DNA of 64,000 bases, from contig CP070829.1 of the NCBI GenBank assembly GCA_020344755.1, forward strand, positions 1 to 64,000, written 5' to 3'. This document shows, one piece after another, positions 61,203 to 64,000 of the stretch. A model generated the notes under the pieces. That model was given only the letters and a program-made list of their open reading frames with translations. It had not been told where the DNA came from and did not search any database. The position numbers and the translations under genes were made by a program. Source of the DNA: Gemmatimonadales bacterium (GTDB lineage Bacteria > Gemmatimonadota > Gemmatimonadetes > Longimicrobiales > Gaopeijiaceae). Positions within the stretch are counted from its first letter, which is position 1. Every line of letters starts with the position of its first letter.

Positions 61203-63125
61203 GTGAAGACCCTTCAGGAGCACATACGCCGGAGTCGTCTGGGGCACTGGGCCCTGGCCTACACCGGGGGCGCCTGGCTGACTCTCCAGGTGGTGGACGT
61301 TCTGGCGGATCAGTTTCAGTGGCCGCTGCGGCTCCAGCAGAGCATCACCGTGATCCTGGTGGCAGGGCTGCTGGTGACCGTGGTCCTCGCCTGGTACCAC
61401 GGCGAAAAGGGGCACCAGCGGTTCACGGCGGCGGAGCTGCTGATCATCGGCTCCCTCCTCCTTCTTGCGGGGGTCACACTTCGCGTCCTGCGCTCACCGG
61501 GAGATGTTGCGGCGCGGCCGGAGCTGTGGCCATCCAGGCCCGTCAGCCCTCCCACGGTCGTGGCGGTGCTCCCCTTTCATAACCTGAGCGGAGACCCGGC
61601 GGATGATCCCCTGGCCAGCGGGTTGCACGAGGACATCCTCACCCAGCTTTCGGGCATCGCGGATCTCACCGTCATCTCCCGACGCTCGGTGCTCGAGTAT
61701 GCGGAAGAGAACCGTAACCTCCGGGAAGTGGGGGCGGAGCTGGGGGCACGGTCGCTGCTGGAGGGGAGCATTCGGCGGGACGGCGGACGATTGAGGTTCA
61801 CGGTGCAGCTCATCGATGCCGTGACCGACTCCCACCTCTGGGCCCAGACGTACGACCGCACCCTGGAGGACGTGTTCGAGATCCAGTCGGAGGTGGCCCG
61901 GCAGGTGTCCGCAGCCCTGGAGGCAACGCTGACGCCGGACGAGAATCGCCGGCTGGGGCGGCCAGTGGCGCCTGGGACGAGGCCGTGGGCGTTGGTACAG
62001 CGGGCCCGCGCAGTGGGTGCGCGCGGAGCCACGGATCTGGCGACTCACGCGGAGGAGGAGCGGCTCCTCCGGGAAGCGCTGGTCCTGGATCCGGAGTACG
62101 CCCTGGCCCGAGCCATGCTTTCCCTGAACTTCGCCAATCGATCATGGAACCTGGGAATGGGCATGGAGTGGGCCGATTCCGCGCGGATCGAGGCCCGGCG
62201 TGCCATCGAGCTACAGCCGGATCTGGCGACGGCCCACTACGCCCTGGGGGTCGCCTATCACGAGCAGGGGTTTCTGGACGGGGCGGAGGCGTCGTACCAC
62301 ACCGCCATTGAAATGGACCCCAACATGGTAGAGGCCCACCGGGCGCTGGGGCGGATCGCCGCCGTCCGGGGCCGCTTCGGCCAGGCCATCGCCCACCTCC
62401 GCGACGCGCTGGTACGGGAGCCCCGGGGCTTCGATATCCGGACCCAACTGGGTCATGCATACGCGGCACTGGGAGACCTGGATTCTGCAGAGCAGTGGTT
62501 TGAAGCCGAACTGGAGCTTCGCCGTCGGATCGGGTCGGCTGCGACCGAGGTCGAGGCGTGGGCACACTGGTGGGCGGGAAGGCTCGAGGACGCGACGGTC
62601 GCGGCAGCTGGCGATGTTCGACTCCGTTCCGGGAGTCCAGTGGCCGCGGTGGGACTGGCCGAACTCGAACTCATGGCCGGGGACCCGGGTGAGGCGCTCC
62701 GGTTCGCGTCGGAGGCCCTTGAGCTTGCCGGGGATGAGGAGGACCTCGCCTACCTCTTCTTCGCCACCACGACGCTGGGAGCCGCCCTCCGGCAGCTGGG
62801 GGACACGGCCGCCGCCCGGCTCCGGTTCGAAGCCAGCCGCGCCTCACTCCTGAAAGAGGTAGAGCAACAGGACCAGTATCCCCTCACCTACCTTGAGCTG
62901 GCGGCGGTGGAGGAGGCTCTGGGTAGGCGACCTGACGCACTCCGATGGGCCCGGCGAGCCTTCGACCTGGGCAGCCGCCACGTCCACCTGATCGAGTCCT
63001 ATCCGGCCTTCGCTGAGCTGCGGCGCGCCCCGGAGTTGCGGGCGATCCTCGAGGCGATGCGCGAGGACGTTGCCCGGCAAAGGGAGAGAGTGCTCCAGAG
63101 CGAGCGGGCCGCTGGCCTTCGCTGA
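61203..63125 (+). CDS. Membrane protein with FlgO/TolB-like domain and TPR repeats
   Basis: A 640-residue protein. Three N-terminal hydrophobic segments (about 20-95) are preceded by the basic stretch HIRRSRLGHW. A FlgO/TolB-N-like domain follows (about 115-240: VVAVLPFHNLSGDP, ASGLHEDILTQLSGI, VISRRSVLEY, ARSLLEGSIRRDGGRLRFTVQLID). Six or more TPR-like helical repeats run from about 280 to the end (LATAHYALGVAYHEQG, VEAHRALGRIAAVRG). The same set is common in adenylate-cyclase-like and TPR proteins; no cyclase or kinase domain is present. GTG at 61203 is chosen for its GGAGG five bases upstream. Confidence 0.8.
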   Translation: MKTLQEHIRRSRLGHWALAYTGGAWLTLQVVDVLADQFQWPLRLQQSITVILVAGLLVTVVLAWYHGEKGHQRFTAAELLIIGSLLLLAGVTLRVLRSPGDVAARPELWPSRPVSPPTVVAVLPFHNLSGDPADDPLASGLHEDILTQLSGIADLTVISRRSVLEYAEENRNLREVGAELGARSLLEGSIRRDGGRLRFTVQLIDAVTDSHLWAQTYDRTLEDVFEIQSEVARQVSAALEATLTPDENRRLGRPVAPGTRPWALVQRARAVGARGATDLATHAEEERLLREALVLDPEYALARAMLSLNFANRSWNLGMGMEWADSARIEARRAIELQPDLATAHYALGVAYHEQGFLDGAEASYHTAIEMDPNMVEAHRALGRIAAVRGRFGQAIAHLRDALVREPRGFDIRTQLGHAYAALGDLDSAEQWFEAELELRRRIGSAATEVEAWAHWWAGRLEDATVAAAGDVRLRSGSPVAAVGLAELELMAGDPGEALRFASEALELAGDEEDLAYLFFATTTLGAALRQLGDTAAARLRFEASRASLLKEVEQQDQYPLTYLELAAVEEALGRRPDALRWARRAFDLGSRHVHLIESYPAFAELRRAPELRAILEAMREDVARQRERVLQSERAAGLR

Positions 63126-63194
63126 GGCGCATTCCAGATCCTACTCTTGAGGGGTGACGGGCTCCGCACTGGATCCCCGCCAAGAACGCGATCC

Positions 63195-63224
63195 TTGCCG
63201 CGGGTAGGCCTTCCGGTCTACGGT
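63195..63224 (+). promoter_or_regulatory. Weak candidate promoter for multicopper oxidase
   Basis: TTGCCG (63195-63200) and TACGGT (63219-63224) are 18 bases apart, 48 bases before the ATG. Between them lies a hairpin-capable repeat (GTAGGCC/GGTCTAC). Evidence is modest. Confidence 0.28.
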
Positions 63225-63271
63225 GAGGGAGACTCCGAACCGGCCGTGCCTCCCTCCCCAAGGTCGCTTCC

Positions 63272-64000
63272 ATGGTGATTCGTGTTGCCCTGGCACTCGC
63301 GCTCTTCGCGCTCGTTCCGGTGCCGGAGGCACCCTCGGCGTGGCCCGCATCGGCCCCTCCGGCCTCCGCGGCCGACTCCCTGGTCGCTCCACCGATTCTC
63401 CCGAATCGGTCCCGAGAGCCTCGCACGGTGGAGGTCACGCTCACCGCCACGGCCTCCACGGTCGAGCTGGTTCCAGGGGTCCGGTCCGATGCCTTCGTCT
63501 ACAACGGACGGGTGCCCGGGCCGACGCTGGAGGTCCGGGAGGGCGACCGCCTCATCATCCACGTCCGGAACGAGCTTCCGGAAGAGACCACGGTCCACTG
63601 GCACGGTCTGCACCTTCCCTGGCAGGCCGACGGGAGCCCCTTCTACCCCATTGCTCCGGGAGAGCAGGCGGACTTCGACTTCGTCCTGCCCGAGGGGAGC
63701 GCGGGCACCTACTGGTACCACCCGCACCCGCACCACCGCACGGCGTTCCAGGTGGCCAAGGGCCTCTATGGCGCCCTCATCGTGCGAGCGGCCCACGATC
63801 CCCTCCCTGCCATGACCGAGAAGCTCCTGATCCTCTCGGACAACCGGTTCCTCCCCGACGGCTCGATCCAGATCCCCGATGCCGGATCGCTGGAGGCCCG
63901 GATCGACTTCGAGAATGGTCGCGAGGGCGACGTGCTCTTCGTGAACGGGCAGGTGATGCCCACCGTCCACATCCGGAGCGGGGAGGTTCAGCGGTGGCGG
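63272..64000 (+). CDS. Multicopper oxidase, N-terminal part (runs off window)
   Basis: Open frame without a stop to the end of the window, 243 codons so far. A signal peptide (VALALALFALVPVPEAPSA) is followed by the first cupredoxin domain. Copper ligands are visible in TTVHWHGLHLPW (HWHG) and GTYWYHPHPHH (HxH), the type 2/type 3 copper motifs. FVYNGRVPGPTLEVREGD is the usual strand before them. A second domain begins near residue 195 (LFVNGQVMPTVHIRSGE). By layout it is nearest CueO/copper-oxidase or spore-coat-laccase-like enzymes. The type 1 copper site would lie beyond the window. Confidence 0.88.
   Translation, partial: MVIRVALALALFALVPVPEAPSAWPASAPPASAADSLVAPPILPNRSREPRTVEVTLTATASTVELVPGVRSDAFVYNGRVPGPTLEVREGDRLIIHVRNELPEETTVHWHGLHLPWQADGSPFYPIAPGEQADFDFVLPEGSAGTYWYHPHPHHRTAFQVAKGLYGALIVRAAHDPLPAMTEKLLILSDNRFLPDGSIQIPDAGSLEARIDFENGREGDVLFVNGQVMPTVHIRSGEVQRWR

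Overview
This 64-kb, GC-rich (roughly two-thirds G+C by eye), densely coding window looks chromosomal. Gene content and style (TonB receptor, Bor-like lipoprotein, carboxypeptidase-regulatory-domain exported protein, FlgO/TPR membrane protein, many GTG/TTG starts, stop/start overlaps such as ATGA) suggest a Gram-negative, aerobic heterotroph, most plausibly Gemmatimonadota or a close relative. The taxonomic call is an inference, not a search result. I see no rRNA, tRNA, CRISPR array, insertion sequence or prophage.

Layout. 0.1-1.1 kb: fbp on +. 1.2-13.5 kb: one long minus-strand run, truA-tal-HtrA-like protease-purB-purC-pssA-purS-purQ-purL-purF-add, with a good promoter upstream of truA. It makes the middle steps of IMP synthesis and ends with a nucleoside deaminase. 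13.7-22.3 kb: tryptophan genes trpD, then divergent lexA, then trpC-trpF-trpB, two signalling-type genes (a HEAT-repeat protein and an HD-GYP protein that appear to share an N-terminal domain), then trpA. trpE/trpG are not here. 22.4-36.5 kb: housekeeping genes: rqcH, yqeK-like, LytR_C protein, lepB, rlmN, vanZ-like, aspS, phoH, 7TM-HD c-di-AMP phosphodiesterase, ybeY, mgtE, UbiB-family kinase.

36.6-50.3 kb: a catabolic block for propionyl/methylmalonyl-CoA and branched acyl-CoA metabolism: meaB, a BtuB-like TonB receptor, the two methylmalonyl-CoA mutase subunits, a biotin-dependent carboxyltransferase, AtuA split into two genes, enoyl-CoA hydratase, a small membrane protein and, further on, an acyl-CoA dehydrogenase. 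The B12-dependent mutase, its chaperone and a likely B12 receptor sit side by side. A short RecQ helicase and an exported protein interrupt it. 50.4-52.7 kb: rng-rplU-rpmA with a textbook terminator. 52.9-64 kb: accessory/envelope genes: lytic transglycosylase behind a hairpin-rich leader, exported regulatory-domain protein, chorismate mutase with a DUF3311/SSS transporter pair, membrane proteins, a DinB-family protein, a Bor-like lipoprotein, a FlgO-TPR protein and the start of a multicopper oxidase running off the window.

Most interesting signals: (1) 11-bp-spaced direct repeats (GTTCGG...ATTCGG) in the lexA promoter and again upstream of the DinB-family gene, a candidate LexA operator of the direct-repeat type; (2) the HEAT/HD-GYP pair sharing an N-terminal domain and embedded in the trp operon; (3) the atu-like/methylmalonyl-CoA cluster with split AtuA; (4) several consecutive inverted repeats between rpmA and the lytic transglycosylase gene.
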